Shown: in pieces, positions 30,804 through 40,849 of the stretch
Position numbering within the stretch: position 1 is the stretch's first letter
Layout of the letters: the number at the start of each line of letters is the position of its first letter
NCBI GenBank assembly: GCA_014084085.1
Contig: NPFB01000086.1
Location: 42,952 to 106,951 of the forward strand
Origin: Hondaea fermentalgiana
Lineage: Eukaryota > Sar > Bigyra > Thraustochytrida > Thraustochytriidae
DNA: 64,000 bases
Reading direction: 5' to 3'
Notes under the pieces: model-generated
Database searches by the model: none
Told to the model about the DNA's origin: nothing
Seen by the model: the letters and a program-made list of their open reading frames with translations, nothing else
Position numbers and translations under genes: made by a program

Positions 30804-32330
30804 GATCCTGCTGACTCTCCCCTGCCCTCCTCCTCTTTATTCTTTTCTCGTTCGCGAGCTGTCTCGAGGCTCGTCGACGAGGCGAGGCCTGTCCTGCGCA
30901 GGGAAAGCCCAACTCAGGAATGCTGGCCTAGCCCGCGTCGATGGAGCTGGTCGGCCAACCAGCGCAGCGGGTACTGTGAAGGCACGGCGAGCGAGGCAGG
31001 CGGCGAGAATGCGAATACTCGAGGTTCTATTCTACGCCTGGGGCCCCAAGCTCATGCTCCTGCGCTGGTGCGCTCCCGGTCGGCAGGCCAGCCGGTCGGC
31101 ACGCGGGGGCGAGCGTCGCCGACCGCGCCTCGCCTCGCAGCGCGTGCTCAGGCGCGCGCCTTGGCGGCGGCGAGAGCGCGCGCGCCGCGGTTTTTCTGCG
31201 CGTCTGCGCCTCCGCGCCTGCACCGCGCCGGCGAAGGGCGCGCGGGGCGGGGCCNNNNNNNNNNNNNNNNNNNNNNNNNNNNNNNNNNNNNNNNNNNNNN
31301 NNNNNNNNNNNNNNNNNNNNNNNNNNNNNNNNNNNNNNNNNNNNNNNNNNNNNNGTGCGCGCGGGCGGCGCGGCTCGCGGAGTCCACTTGCGCGGCTCGC
31401 TCGCTTGGGTTTTGAATTGAGGAATGAACGCGAGAATCGTCGCCGTTCTGATCCGCCCTTCGAACGGAACGCCGCAGAGAACAAGGCTTGCTCGAGCGCG
31501 CAAGCTCGAGCTCAAGCGCCAGCGCGAGCCCGAGATCGAGCCCGAGGCGGAGGGAGTCCAGGCACGCCCGACGGCGAGCCGAAGCGGCCGCCTCGCTTGG
31601 CCAGGCTCGGCTCGGCGTCCGGAGCTCGAGGCCTCGACCTGGAGTGAGGGCGAAGGGACTCCTGGCGGTGGACTTGCTCCGCTTGGCCCAGCCCTACTTG
31701 TTCTTGTTATCTATCTAGTACTATCTGGCTATCTAGCAGCACTGGCTGGACCAAAGGCAGCGACAAGTCAAGAGCAGGCCTGGCCTGCCGGGCGGCGCTT
31801 TGCCGGTGTGATCGATCTTTTCTGGGCTGGGGCAACGCAGGCCAGCCACGGCACGCTACGCCTCGCAGCGGGCCTCGCCGGGCAGAATGTCGTGGGCTGG
31901 TTGGGACGTAAGAGTCGACGATCGCAGCGTCACCGTCCGGCAATTGTGACCTGAGGTGTGAGGCCGGGCCCAAACTGAGCCCCGGCCCGGAACAGCACGG
32001 ATCGACCGCCGCACACCTTCAGGCAATCTGCAGGGAAATTGCAAGCTGCACCTGCAGCCAGCTAGCAGGCAGGTCGTAGGCAGTGCTGGCGGGTGAGCCT
32101 AATTAGAAAAGGGGCTAAGCCTAACGTCGCAGCGAAACGAATCGATTGATCACACCGTAGGTCAAGCCGAGATCCAAAGAGACGAGGCCCAAAAGATGCA
32201 CTAGGCAAGCGTCGAAGGCACCTACGGGGTCTCGATTTGACCTGAAAACAAGACAATGGATGGCGGCGCTGCTTGTGAGAGCACATCAAGATGGCGGGAC
32301 TTCATAATTTCGACAGGATTAAACTGAGAT
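30804..32330. other. GC-rich intergenic region with assembly gap
   Basis: Contains the promoter and leader of the CBM20-TPS-TPP gene, the gap at 31255-31354, and the 3' flank of the NDUFB3-like gene. Frames crossing it (for example 31424-31954, plus strand) are Ala/Arg-rich with no recognised motif. A GAGCTCAAGC/GAGCCC-like run occurs at about 31500-31550. No gene supported. Confidence 0.5.
31255..31354. other. Assembly gap (100 N)
   Basis: Exactly 100 N, flanked by very GC-rich sequence (GGGGCGGGGCC on the left, GCGCGCGGGCGG on the right). Confidence 0.99.
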
Positions 32331-32552
32331 CTACTCAACAAGGGTCGGCTTCTCGCCAACCTCCTTCTCCCACTTGAGGGATGAAGGGTCAATGCTGAGA
32401 CCAGGGTGCGTGAGCTTCTTGTAGATAAACTCGCCCGTGCAGTAGACGCCAAAGATGATCACGGCGCTACGGAGACCAGGAAAGACATCCTTGCCCGACG
32501 AGACCAGGATCGGGTGTTTTCGCCACTTGTTAAGGTTGCCTCCGAGGACCAT
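32331..32552 (-). CDS. NDUFB3: NDUFB3 (B12)-like mitochondrial complex I subunit
   Basis: Encodes only 73 residues from the ATG at 32552 (MVLGGNLNKWRKHP). The pattern NKWRKHPIL, then FPGLRSAVIIFGVYCTGEFIYKKL, fits the short single-membrane-span B12 subunit of NADH:ubiquinone oxidoreductase. That family has a WRKHP-like motif, an FPGL-type turn, and a helix ending in a Glu/Tyr-containing basic segment. It is an accessory subunit of the complex I membrane arm in the inner mitochondrial membrane. The frame stays open upstream to about 32606 but without another ATG. A very small gene, so family assignment by eye is moderate. Confidence 0.65.
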   Translation of the reverse strand: MVLGGNLNKWRKHPILVSSGKDVFPGLRSAVIIFGVYCTGEFIYKKLTHPGLSIDPSSLKWEKEVGEKPTLVE

Positions 32553-33329
32553 CTTTGATCTGTCTACTACCTGACGGACTGTCCCTGCGTGTCTCCAACC
32601 AAACACACGCGCCTCTTATCTGTGATACCGTCGTCATCCATGGTCATCAACATTGCCATGATCAATAAGAAAAAATGGTCAGTCTATCTACCGTTCGAGC
32701 ACCTCGGTCCTACAACCGATCCGTAAATTCATCGCAGCAGACCGCTGCAGCGTCTCCTCCTCCTCCTCCGCCTTCGCCCCCCTGCGCCGCTCGCGCAAGC
32801 GCACGCGGCGCCGCGCCCGCCGTCTCCGGTTTGTTTCCCTCGTCGCCATCCATCCATCCATCCATCCATCTCGCCCCCGCATGTCACGCCGCGGGCACGC
32901 GCGCCCGCCAGCAGCGACGGGCATCCGCGGCGCCGGAATCGCGGCCGCGCGCCGGCCCCGCCCTCTCCGCCCTCCGCGCCGCCGCGCCGCGCGAAGCCCG
33001 CGCCGCGCGCCTCCACGTACCGCGCCCTGATCGAGTCTTACTTGGCGCTCGTGGCAGCGCGCCGGCGCGGCTGCTGGGTGGGCCCGGCGGTGCTCGCTTA
33101 TATGCTCAAGGTTTCGCCTAGGCCTGCATAACTTACAGTGTTAGTAATGCGTAGACGGGGTCCATCATCTTGAGGCGCTCTCAGGTCGGGCCAGAGCCGG
33201 GTCAAGCCGAGTGCGACGACTGCGAGGAGTGCGAGGAGGAGGAGGAAGTCGCATGTTCGCAGGGTGCGCCTTGGGAGACGCAGGATGTAAAACGATATCG
33301 CGGGCACTCGAACACAGGGCGGGATAGAG
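32553..33329. promoter_or_regulatory. Divergent intergenic region, NDUFB3-like / 900-residue membrane protein
   Basis: This 777-base spacer must contain both promoters. It includes a (CCAT)n tetranucleotide run (32847-32872) and very GC-rich sequence from 32900 to 33100. Nothing else recognised. Confidence 0.5.
32847..32872. repeat. (CCAT)n tetranucleotide microsatellite
   Basis: About six uninterrupted CCAT units. A degenerate CATC/CATT relative occurs at 36868-36900. Confidence 0.9.
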
Positions 33330-36032
33330 ATGCTGACTGCAGAGCCTGTGGCCGTCGTGCCGGTGCTGGATGGGAGCAGCGACGACATCAACGAGCGCGT
33401 TGCAGGGCCCGAAGAGCCCAGTTTATGCAGGGTAGACGAAGAGCAGCAAAAGGAGTCCGAGCCGCGTGCGCTCGCAGCCGAAGATGCGAGGCCAAAGGCA
33501 ACGCTCCTGGTGAATCGACTCTACCTGACTGCACTCGCGGTCTCCCTCTTGTGGATATCGAGTTTGCCCATGGCCCAATTCATCATGAACCGCGTCTTGC
33601 CGTCGGCGACGAGCAACGATAAAGTTTCGGAAAGCATCACGCAGGCATTGACATTTGTTCAAAGTGAAGCCGAGAAGTATTCGTTGTGCATGTCCACACG
33701 CGAAACACGGTGCACAAGCGCCATTAGTCGCGCGAGTGCAAGCGAAGAGGGGCGCGTGGCGGGCATTCAGATTGAAAATGAGGCTTCTCTCGCGCAGTGG
33801 AGCCTCGACTCCGACTCGTGCAAGGCAGAGCGTCAAGATGCACTCTTGCTCTTGAGCAACTTGCAGGCCAATGGGGATTTCTTTCTCCAAGACGTTCGCA
33901 CAAACTCATCGGATGCTCGTTGTGCTGGAATCGATGCGCTTATTGCTCAAGAGAGCGCCAAGCAAGCTTCACTCGAGCTTGCTTCATCCTTTCAAGCTGA
34001 AGCGGACTCCCTCGTGGCAGAGCTGGCCGAAACCATGCAAGCACGCGCTTCGTATGATGCTCAATATCTCACGTCCAAGCGTGAAGCTGCTGCTGCCTAT
34101 GCGGACACTGCCAAGTCCAATTTTGCTGGCCAGCTGGAAACCCTCGAGGCCTTGCGCAACGAGAGTCTCCAGCTGTCCCATTGTTTGCGAGGGGAATACG
34201 ATGAAACGACCTCTACAAGCTGCGCGAATGTTGCCACTAAACTTGAGAAGATCCCAAAAATGGCTGCTTCCAGCTACGCGCAGGCGATCCAGGCTTACGA
34301 TGAACTCGAGACGCGTGTCGATAGCATGCAAACTACACTTCAAAGCTTTCAGGACGCCTACGACACCTTTGTGAATGGCCTCGCATTGCGCATTGTGTCT
34401 TGGGTCCTTGACCCACCATCGCTCAATGTGCAAGAGATTGTCACAAATGCACTACTCGACAGAGTTCTTCCCGAATCCACGATGCAAGAGTTTCAAACCA
34501 AACTCGATGCTGCTGAGAAAAGTCTCGAGGCTTCGCTAAGCAAACTCGCTAACGCGAGCAGTGCTAGCGTGGTCGCAATCACAGACGCGCAGACACAGAG
34601 CGCAACGCAAGAGAGCGACGAACAAGACACGCTTCTCCGGCAGCTTCTCGTCGACTATGTGCCTCCGGAAACGGCAACTTTGGAGCGCGCTCAAGCCGCC
34701 GTAGAAGCGTACACTGCGTTGGAAGCCGATTTCACGGAGAGCTTAGAAGACATTGTCGACGAGCTTGGGTCCGCTTCAACCTCTTTGCAGAATACTTCTG
34801 TATCGGTAGCGGGCTTGGACACCATCGATTCTCTCCTTGGAACAACGACTACGAACGACGTGATTTCATCCTTTGAAACTGGATCTTGGGACGTCTTTTT
34901 GTACTCTGGCATGCAGTTTCAAGATTTCGTCGATGGATGGGACAAAGTTTCAGACTTGGCACTTCTCTTTGACGTAATTTTTCGGTGCTTTACTACACTT
35001 CAGGTTGTTCATCGCTATATGCGGATTTCTCGTGTCGTCACGCCACCCGTGGATATGCGCGAGCATAATGCGGGGAGGCCGCTCGGACGTCCTCCGCAGC
35101 AGACGCCGCTGCAGCGCGTAGCCGCGCTTGCACTTCATCCGGCAGCTGGGGCCTTGGTCCTTGCAGGCTTTGCCTGGGCCGTCGCTGCCACCGCAGCAGC
35201 GCTCTACATGCCACTGTTTGAACGATTCGTCGAGGGCTGCGTGAGGGCTGACAGCGCAGATCCCGGGACTTTTCTCACCCAGAATGCAGCAACCTTTGCC
35301 TCCCAATTCGCCACGCGCGAAGGCGCCTCCGTTGCTGCAGGTGCAATTGATCGCCTAAACGAGTTCTCGTCCTTAACGTGCGCAAGCAATCTGGTGTCAT
35401 CGCAGCAAGTCCTGGTAAATCAGTCGCAGAATGCGGAGCTCCTTATCGCCGCTGCGACAGAGGCGGCCGGCGATTTGGAGGCAATTTTGGAGTGCATCGA
35501 TCTAGATGCCGCGGCCTTCAGCAAGTCGTCGATCGCCTCACTTGTGCGTCTCACCTCGTGCAAAATGAACGCTGGAGCCGCGATCAGTGAGTGGGCAATT
35601 CGCCTTGACGGTACATATGACTGTGAAGTCCTCGAGCCCTGCGCCTTTGACTGCACGTTGCCGAATGATGACCTTTTAGCGTATTGGACATGGAAGGCTG
35701 GATGCGAAGGCGAGGGCTCGCTGCACCATTTGGTACTGCAATGGTTCGTGGCCGGGGCGATTTATGCAGTCATGAATCTTGCGCGACTTCTTGCCGTGCG
35801 CGGGTTGCGTATGCTTTTGTGGACTTCACTTTGCGCAGACCAGCACGTGTCCTTCATCGCTGACGTCTCTCCAAGCGCAATAGACCCTGCAATGGTTCGA
35901 GAGGCGCTCGAGCGTGGCCTTCGGAAATATCCGCGGCGAGGCGCCCTCTTACTCGCTACGGCAGGACTTCTCGTGCTCGTTTGTCTCGTTATGGTTGTCC
36001 ACCTTGCCAGTCTTGTAGCGAGCGAGTCATAG
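33330..36032 (+). CDS. Large membrane protein with long extracellular helical domains, unknown family
   Basis: Encodes 900 residues. Hydrophobic segments: TM1 near 55-78 (LYLTALAVSLLWISSLPMAQF), a possible span near 545-565, TM near 604-630 (AGALVLAGFAWAVAATAAALY), TM near 800-826 (WFVAGAIYAVMNLARLL), and a C-terminal TM near 872-897 (LLLATAGLLVLVCLVMVVHL). Between TM1 and about residue 540 lies a long, helical, Ala/Glu/Ser-rich soluble region with a few cysteines, several consistent with disulfides. A second, cysteine-bearing loop spans about 632-795. The layout suggests a cell-surface or endomembrane protein with two large lumenal domains. I recognise no family and give no function. It is followed in the same direction by the ABCG transporter after about 2 kb. 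Confidence 0.75.
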   Translation: MLTAEPVAVVPVLDGSSDDINERVAGPEEPSLCRVDEEQQKESEPRALAAEDARPKATLLVNRLYLTALAVSLLWISSLPMAQFIMNRVLPSATSNDKVSESITQALTFVQSEAEKYSLCMSTRETRCTSAISRASASEEGRVAGIQIENEASLAQWSLDSDSCKAERQDALLLLSNLQANGDFFLQDVRTNSSDARCAGIDALIAQESAKQASLELASSFQAEADSLVAELAETMQARASYDAQYLTSKREAAAAYADTAKSNFAGQLETLEALRNESLQLSHCLRGEYDETTSTSCANVATKLEKIPKMAASSYAQAIQAYDELETRVDSMQTTLQSFQDAYDTFVNGLALRIVSWVLDPPSLNVQEIVTNALLDRVLPESTMQEFQTKLDAAEKSLEASLSKLANASSASVVAITDAQTQSATQESDEQDTLLRQLLVDYVPPETATLERAQAAVEAYTALEADFTESLEDIVDELGSASTSLQNTSVSVAGLDTIDSLLGTTTTNDVISSFETGSWDVFLYSGMQFQDFVDGWDKVSDLALLFDVIFRCFTTLQVVHRYMRISRVVTPPVDMREHNAGRPLGRPPQQTPLQRVAALALHPAAGALVLAGFAWAVAATAAALYMPLFERFVEGCVRADSADPGTFLTQNAATFASQFATREGASVAAGAIDRLNEFSSLTCASNLVSSQQVLVNQSQNAELLIAAATEAAGDLEAILECIDLDAAAFSKSSIASLVRLTSCKMNAGAAISEWAIRLDGTYDCEVLEPCAFDCTLPNDDLLAYWTWKAGCEGEGSLHHLVLQWFVAGAIYAVMNLARLLAVRGLRMLLWTSLCADQHVSFIADVSPSAIDPAMVREALERGLRKYPRRGALLLATAGLLVLVCLVMVVHLASLVASES

Positions 36033-36184
36033 TCATCAAAAGCATGTTGCTTTTTGTTGGTGATGCTGGTTGGTTTCATGCTCGCTCGATATCAAGTCAT
36101 TTCGCGAAAAGCAACGTTTTCTCGAGCTTTTAGAAGAAAGAAGAACGAAGTTTCTTTTTCTCTCAGTAATTTGAGTTAGATTCG

Positions 36185-36530
36185 TTCGAACAATTGTATG
36201 TTCGCTGGAGCGGGCATCATATCAAGAGAGAACCTGCCTCTAAAATCGTATGACTCGCTACTTATAGCAACGATTGAACGCAAGTTGCCCTACATTCGAT
36301 GATGCTCGTTCGCTCGTTCGCTCGCTCGCTTTTTCTCCAGATACTTATATTATCCGAAATCCAGATTTTTGGGAGCTTGGCGCGAGAGAACAACGAAATC
36401 ATCCCACAATCACATGTGACGATTTTTCCGCGTTCATAGCAACTCCAAGCACAAGAATCGAACAAATACCTGTTCGCTCGAGCGGAAGGCATATTGAGCT
36501 AGATCCGCGCCCCTAAAATCATGCGACTTA
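36185..36530. repeat. Diverged direct duplication (two copies of about 72 bases)
   Basis: Copy A at 36185-36256 and copy B at 36457-36530 share blocks TCGAACAA, TGTTCGCT-GAGCGG, GGCAT-AT and CTAAAATC-T-CGACT-type endings in the same order. The separation is about 272 bases. This suggests an old tandem or element-flanking duplication; no transposase is present between them. Confidence 0.5.
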
Positions 36531-37796
36531 CCGAACGAGGAGTCGTTCGTATGATCTGAATCGATGACGCAACAAACCGACCCTCTGTATAATACCATTC
36601 GTTCGTACATGACATATTCTCGAGAACTTCCTTTGTGTCCAACCTTGTTCTTGTTCATCCAGCAGGGCGGACTGCTCACCTCGCTGCCAAAAGCTACGTG
36701 GCGCCGCGCCAACGGGCAAGTTCGCTCGCATTCAGCTCCGACAATGACCTTTTCGCCGTCGCTGCATCTGCACACGTAGGTCCGACGAAACGCCACGCCG
36801 CAAGTTCGCTCGCCTCGCGCCGTGGCATGCCCGTCGGCATTCAGCGAGCTGGCCGTCCGTTGAGATCATTCATCCATTCATCCATTCATCCATTTCCATT
36901 CCTTGCAGCGCCACGCACCGCGACATAGGCATTTATTCATTCACCGGACCGAGCCACGACGGCTCCCTCGCCTCCCGAGACATCCTTTTTTGCGCTGCGT
37001 GCGGCGCCGCATTCCCTCCGACCACGCATCGCGTTGTCGCAGCCGTGCGCCTCGGCCCTTTCCTCATTTGCTTTCCCACCGCGGCATTCACATCAGGGTC
37101 CCAACTCGACCTGGGCTTCCCTGTTCCCCTCCCCGTTCAGCCGTCGACAGCGACGGTTTCGTGGCCGTCAGCGTCTCGCGCCAAGATCCGCACCGCCGCG
37201 CCCTTCGCTTTCACTTGCCGATGCGCTCGGCGACCTCGCCTCGGGTAATGCTATCTCCAGAACTGACTCTGCGAGGTCATCGCCAAACTCGAGCTCCAGC
37301 ACCAGCACCAGCACCAGCAGCTGCAGCGCGAGGTCTATCTCCAAAACTGCGAACGACTGAGGCCGTCGATGCGCGTCTCGCTCGACGTGAACTTCAACTT
37401 GTAGACGCGACGTCCATCGGCAGACTCGCATCGACGTGGACTCGAACTTGCAGACACATACATTCGCGACGTCCTCCGGCGTCCCGGTCGGCTTCGGTGT
37501 CGGGCCGCTTAGCCTCTGGCTGGTGTTCTACGTGCAAGTTTGTTTTTGGAGGTGTATACTTCTTCGTGGCGCCGCGGCGCGTGCAGCGTCGAACTCTTTT
37601 CTTTTTCCGCTTCGCACTTTGTCTTCCCGCTCTGTGTCCGCCGGTCTGCGCCAGAAGTACGACCGCCGCAGACTCCGAAGGCGGCCCGGAGCAGCTGCAG
37701 CGCGGCAGCGACCAGGAGCGCCGCAGAACCCGAACCCCGCGCGCGCGGCCGCAGCCCTGGACGCAGAAGCGGCGAGCGGAGAAGGAGGGGCAAGCA

Positions 37797-37845
37797 ACGC
37801 AGAGCAGAGCAGAGCAGAGCAGAGCAGAGCAGAGCAGAGCAGAGG
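37797..37845. repeat. (GCAGA)n pentanucleotide array
   Basis: About nine perfect units (AGAGC phase), ending roughly 150 bases upstream of the ABCG start codon. Confidence 0.95.
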
Positions 37846-37997
37846 ACGAGGGCCGCTGCACTGCTGGAAAAAGCGCTCTTACCGCGCCACTAACGAGGCG
37901 AAACGAAAGGCGAGCGCGCGGAAGGAAAGCACGGCGTGGAACGGCGTGGAGGACGAGGTCGAGGTCGGAGTGGGACTTAGCATAACGTCTCGCGGTC

Positions 37998-39953
37998 ATG
38001 ACGAGCCTGAGGACCAAGAAGATGATCGCGGCGGAGGACCTCGAGCAGCAGGGCTTTGCCGGGGAGGACCCTGCCATCGGCAAGGAGAGCGATGCGATGC
38101 GCAGCTGGATTCGCTGCGAGAACCTCAACTACTCCGTGAAGGCCAAGAAGAAGCAAATTCACATTCTCAAGGACATTGACTGCGTCTTCCCCCCCGGAAG
38201 ACTCGTGGCGCTCATGGGTCCAAGTGGTGCAGGCAAAACGACGCTCGGGAGTAATGCGCTCACCTTGCGAGGCCCTGGAAAGGCCGAAGGCGCCATTCTC
38301 TTTAATGGGAAACCCTCGAGCAAAGCCATCATGAAGCGCTACTCCAAGCTCGTGCCGCAGGAAGACATCCTGCAGCCCGTCCTGACCGCCCGCGAAACCC
38401 TCCGCTACGCTGCCGAGCTCGCCTTGGACGCCTCCAAGGAGGAGCGCCACGCACGGGCCGAAGAATTGATTTCAATGCTCTCTCTCGAAGAATGTGCAGA
38501 CGTCATTGTGGGCGGCACCGGTCTCAAGGGCCTCAGTGGAGGTCAGCGGAAACGCGTTTCCATTGCCCTTGAAATGATTCAGGACCCGTCCGTCCTCATC
38601 CTCGACGAGCCTACCTCAGGTCTGGACTCCAAGGTCGCTGAAGACGTGGTGGACATTATCAAACGCTTGGCGCGCACAGGTCGTACTGTGATTTGCACCA
38701 TCCATCAGCCGTCATTTCAAGTCTTTGCCAAGTTCGACTGGCTTCTTCTCCTGAACAAAGGCAAAGTCGCATATAACGGAGCCGTCGACCGCGTCTCGGA
38801 GTACTTGGATGAGGTCGGGGCACCTGTGCCTGCCTATGTGAACCCCGCGGATCATTTTATGCTTGTCTTGAGCCAGCCCGTCCCGAACCCCTCCTGTGAG
38901 GACTTTGCAGAGCTCTTCAAGGCGTCCTCGTTTTATAAGGATGCCATCGCCGATGCCGAAGCCTGCAAAGCAGCAGAGGATGCCTTTGTCGCAGAGCGCG
39001 AGGCATCGGGCAAGGTGGGCGTCCCCGAGTCCCGGCGTCAGTCTGCCGGATTTGCCACGAGCGCTTGGTGGCAATTCAGGGTCCTATTGCACCGCACGCT
39101 CATGATTACGCTCAAAGACAGGGCGCAGTTTCGCGTGCGAATTGTGCAGCTTGCTTTTGTTGGACTCATCATCGCAACCATCTTCTGGCGCATGCCAAAT
39201 GACCAGGACCGTGTGCAGGATCGGATCAGTGTTCTCTTTCTGCTGATGCTCTTTCTCGGCATGTCCAGTATTATGTCGACTGCAATGGTCGTTACCGGCG
39301 AGCGTCCGCTTGTCCACCGCGAGGTCAACAACAATTTTTACACCATGAGCTCATACTACTTTTCGCGTGTCACCGTGCTCGTGAGCTTTCAAACGCTGTA
39401 TGCAGTATGTTTCTGCGCCGTCGTGTACTTTATGGTCGGATTCAACAGTGACGTGGCCAAGTTTTTCAAGTTCATGCTTATGTTTGTCGTGATTGCGCTC
39501 TTTACAGGCTGCCTCGGTTACACCGCCGGCATTTCCTTTCCCAACATTCAAGCCATTTCCGCCGTCGTTCCCATGATGGTCATGCCGCTCACGCTTTTCG
39601 CAGGCCTCTTCATTCCCGTTGCGAACATTCCAGTTTATTGGATTTGGCTTGCTTATTTGAGTCCTTTTCAATATGCTCTCGAGGCGCTCATTGTCAATGA
39701 GTTTGCTGGCGAGTATCTCAACCCTTGCTCTGCAGAGGCCATTGCAACTTCTGGAGAATGTCCTTATGGTCTTTGTAATTCGAACAGTTCTTCCTCGGAG
39801 GCTCTTCCGTGTTCCGGAGACCTGATTATCAACCGTTACGAGTACAACTTTGATGCCTACTGGCGGAACTTTGGTATTATTGCGGGCATGACCGTTGCGA
39901 TCCTTCTTCTAGGTCTTCGCCAAATCAGAAAGCTCGTGTCCACTACGAAGTAG
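37998..39953 (+). CDS. ABCG-family half-transporter
   Basis: Encodes 651 residues in the reverse order typical of the ABCG (White/PDR half-size) family: nucleotide-binding domain first, membrane domain second. Walker A GPSGAGKTT lies near 74-82, the signature LSGGQRKRVSIAL near 179, Walker B VLILDEPTSGLD near 199, and the H-loop TIHQPS near 234. From about 360 onward there are around six hydrophobic segments, including VRIVQLAFVGLIIATIFW, FLLMLFLGMSSIM and MVMPLTLFAGLFIP. A cysteine-bearing extracellular loop before the last span (PCSAEAIATSGECPYGLC) fits ABCG proteins. It would work as a dimer exporting lipids, sterols or hydrophobic compounds; the substrate is unknown. Start at 37998 gives a short normal N-terminus. 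Confidence 0.93.
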   Translation: MTSLRTKKMIAAEDLEQQGFAGEDPAIGKESDAMRSWIRCENLNYSVKAKKKQIHILKDIDCVFPPGRLVALMGPSGAGKTTLGSNALTLRGPGKAEGAILFNGKPSSKAIMKRYSKLVPQEDILQPVLTARETLRYAAELALDASKEERHARAEELISMLSLEECADVIVGGTGLKGLSGGQRKRVSIALEMIQDPSVLILDEPTSGLDSKVAEDVVDIIKRLARTGRTVICTIHQPSFQVFAKFDWLLLLNKGKVAYNGAVDRVSEYLDEVGAPVPAYVNPADHFMLVLSQPVPNPSCEDFAELFKASSFYKDAIADAEACKAAEDAFVAEREASGKVGVPESRRQSAGFATSAWWQFRVLLHRTLMITLKDRAQFRVRIVQLAFVGLIIATIFWRMPNDQDRVQDRISVLFLLMLFLGMSSIMSTAMVVTGERPLVHREVNNNFYTMSSYYFSRVTVLVSFQTLYAVCFCAVVYFMVGFNSDVAKFFKFMLMFVVIALFTGCLGYTAGISFPNIQAISAVVPMMVMPLTLFAGLFIPVANIPVYWIWLAYLSPFQYALEALIVNEFAGEYLNPCSAEAIATSGECPYGLCNSNSSSSEALPCSGDLIINRYEYNFDAYWRNFGIIAGMTVAILLLGLRQIRKLVSTTK

Positions 39954-40849
39954 ACCGTAATTTGTTTTACGAACTTTTTCATATTTGTCTGATCTCAACC
40001 GACGGAGGTCCCGTTTTGTGACTTGAAAAGAATTTGCTTACTTGGTTGATTGAACTAGGTGGATGACAATAATGAAAGGGAATGGGGTGGAATGCAAAGT
40101 GAAATGAATTGTAATGTAAAATTTCGTCACATTGTTTGGAAATGAGCTGGAACAAGAAAGGACGAATCCAAAGTGCAAAAACTTCGCATAAGCAAGCGCA
40201 GAACGAAAGGCCTGGCCTCCCGATATCGTCGTCGTCTTCCTTTCTGTAATCTCAGTGGTGACAACCTGCGAGCATGCGATGCGAAATCTCCATCTCTGCG
40301 TGCGTGCCCCCCTTCTTTTGAATATTGTTTTCAGAAATTAAGAATTCTTCGATCGCCGCCTCCTTACCTGTAAAAGTACTCGTACTTGCTGCTATTCTGT
40401 AAAAGTAGCAAATCCATTGCACGTTGAGGAGCAACGTCGTGAGGAGGTCGTCCTTGCTCCCTCCAATCTTTCCGGAATAAATCCAAATTCCTTGAGTTGA
40501 GTGATTTCACTCGGTTTCATCATTGTGAGCCAAAATAACTCTTTCGTCTGCCACACCTTCTATGCCAAACAAGATTGGCGACAAATGCCAAACAAGATTG
40601 GCGACAAATGCCAAACAAGATTGGCGACAAATGCCAAACAAGATTGGCGACAACGCCATGCTATTTTCGTGATCCAAGGGCCTCATTCACAGAGCCTCTG
40701 GTCTTGAACCTATCTCATCAGGAGACCGTGTATGAAATTGCACCCCAGGTCATCGAGGCCAAAAGTGATGGTCGTCTAAAACCTCCGCAAAGTCCGTAAT
40801 GACATGTCTACCAAGGAGAACGATTGCATATTCCTCATTCGTTCGTACA
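39954..40849. other. Convergent intergenic region with minisatellite
   Basis: AT-richer spacer between the ABCG (+) and HNH-like (-) genes. It contains two copies of CTGTAAAAGTA about 30 bases apart (near 40369 and 40399) and the 23-bp tandem repeat at 40562-40653. No gene supported; it should contain both 3' untranslated regions. Confidence 0.55.
40562..40653. repeat. Four perfect copies of a 23-bp minisatellite with internal dyad
   Basis: Copies occupy 40562-40584, 40585-40607, 40608-40630 and 40631-40653, apparently identical. Each contains the inverted pair GCCAA / TTGGC separated by six bases (ACAAGA). Between units, TTGGC and the next GCCAA are seven bases apart. The repeat lies between convergent genes. 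There are no spacers between units, so it is not a CRISPR array. Confidence 0.97.

Larger units (their letters stand above)
36033..37997. other. Two-kilobase intergenic region upstream of the ABCG gene
   Basis: No supportable gene. The left part (36033-36600) is AT-richer and contains a diverged direct duplication of about 72 bases (36185-36256 and 36457-36530). GTTC/GCTC tetramers occur near 36305-36330 and CATC/CATT runs near 36868-36900. The right part is GC-rich and ends in a GCAGA pentamer array about 150 bases before the ABCG start. Frames of up to 360 residues run through these repeats but have no domain. Confidence 0.5.

Noticed and set aside
31424..31954. Plus-strand frame of 176 codons after the second gap
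   Set aside because: Only a short hydrophobic stretch (LLVLVIYLVLSGYLAAL) stands out; the rest is repeat-derived and Arg/Ala-rich, with no family.
36033..36600. Transposon or LTR element around the duplicated 72-base blocks
   Set aside because: No transposase, integrase or reverse transcriptase frame is present, and the duplicated blocks are too diverged and too close together for an intact element.
36903..37985. Plus-strand frame of 360 codons upstream of the ABCG gene
   Set aside because: Arg/Pro-rich, reads through the GCAGA repeat as a repeated SRAEQ peptide, has no domain, and lies where the ABCG promoter and leader should be.
40562..40653. CRISPR-like array
   Set aside because: The repeats are contiguous with no unique spacers, the unit is only 23 bases, and the genome is eukaryotic.
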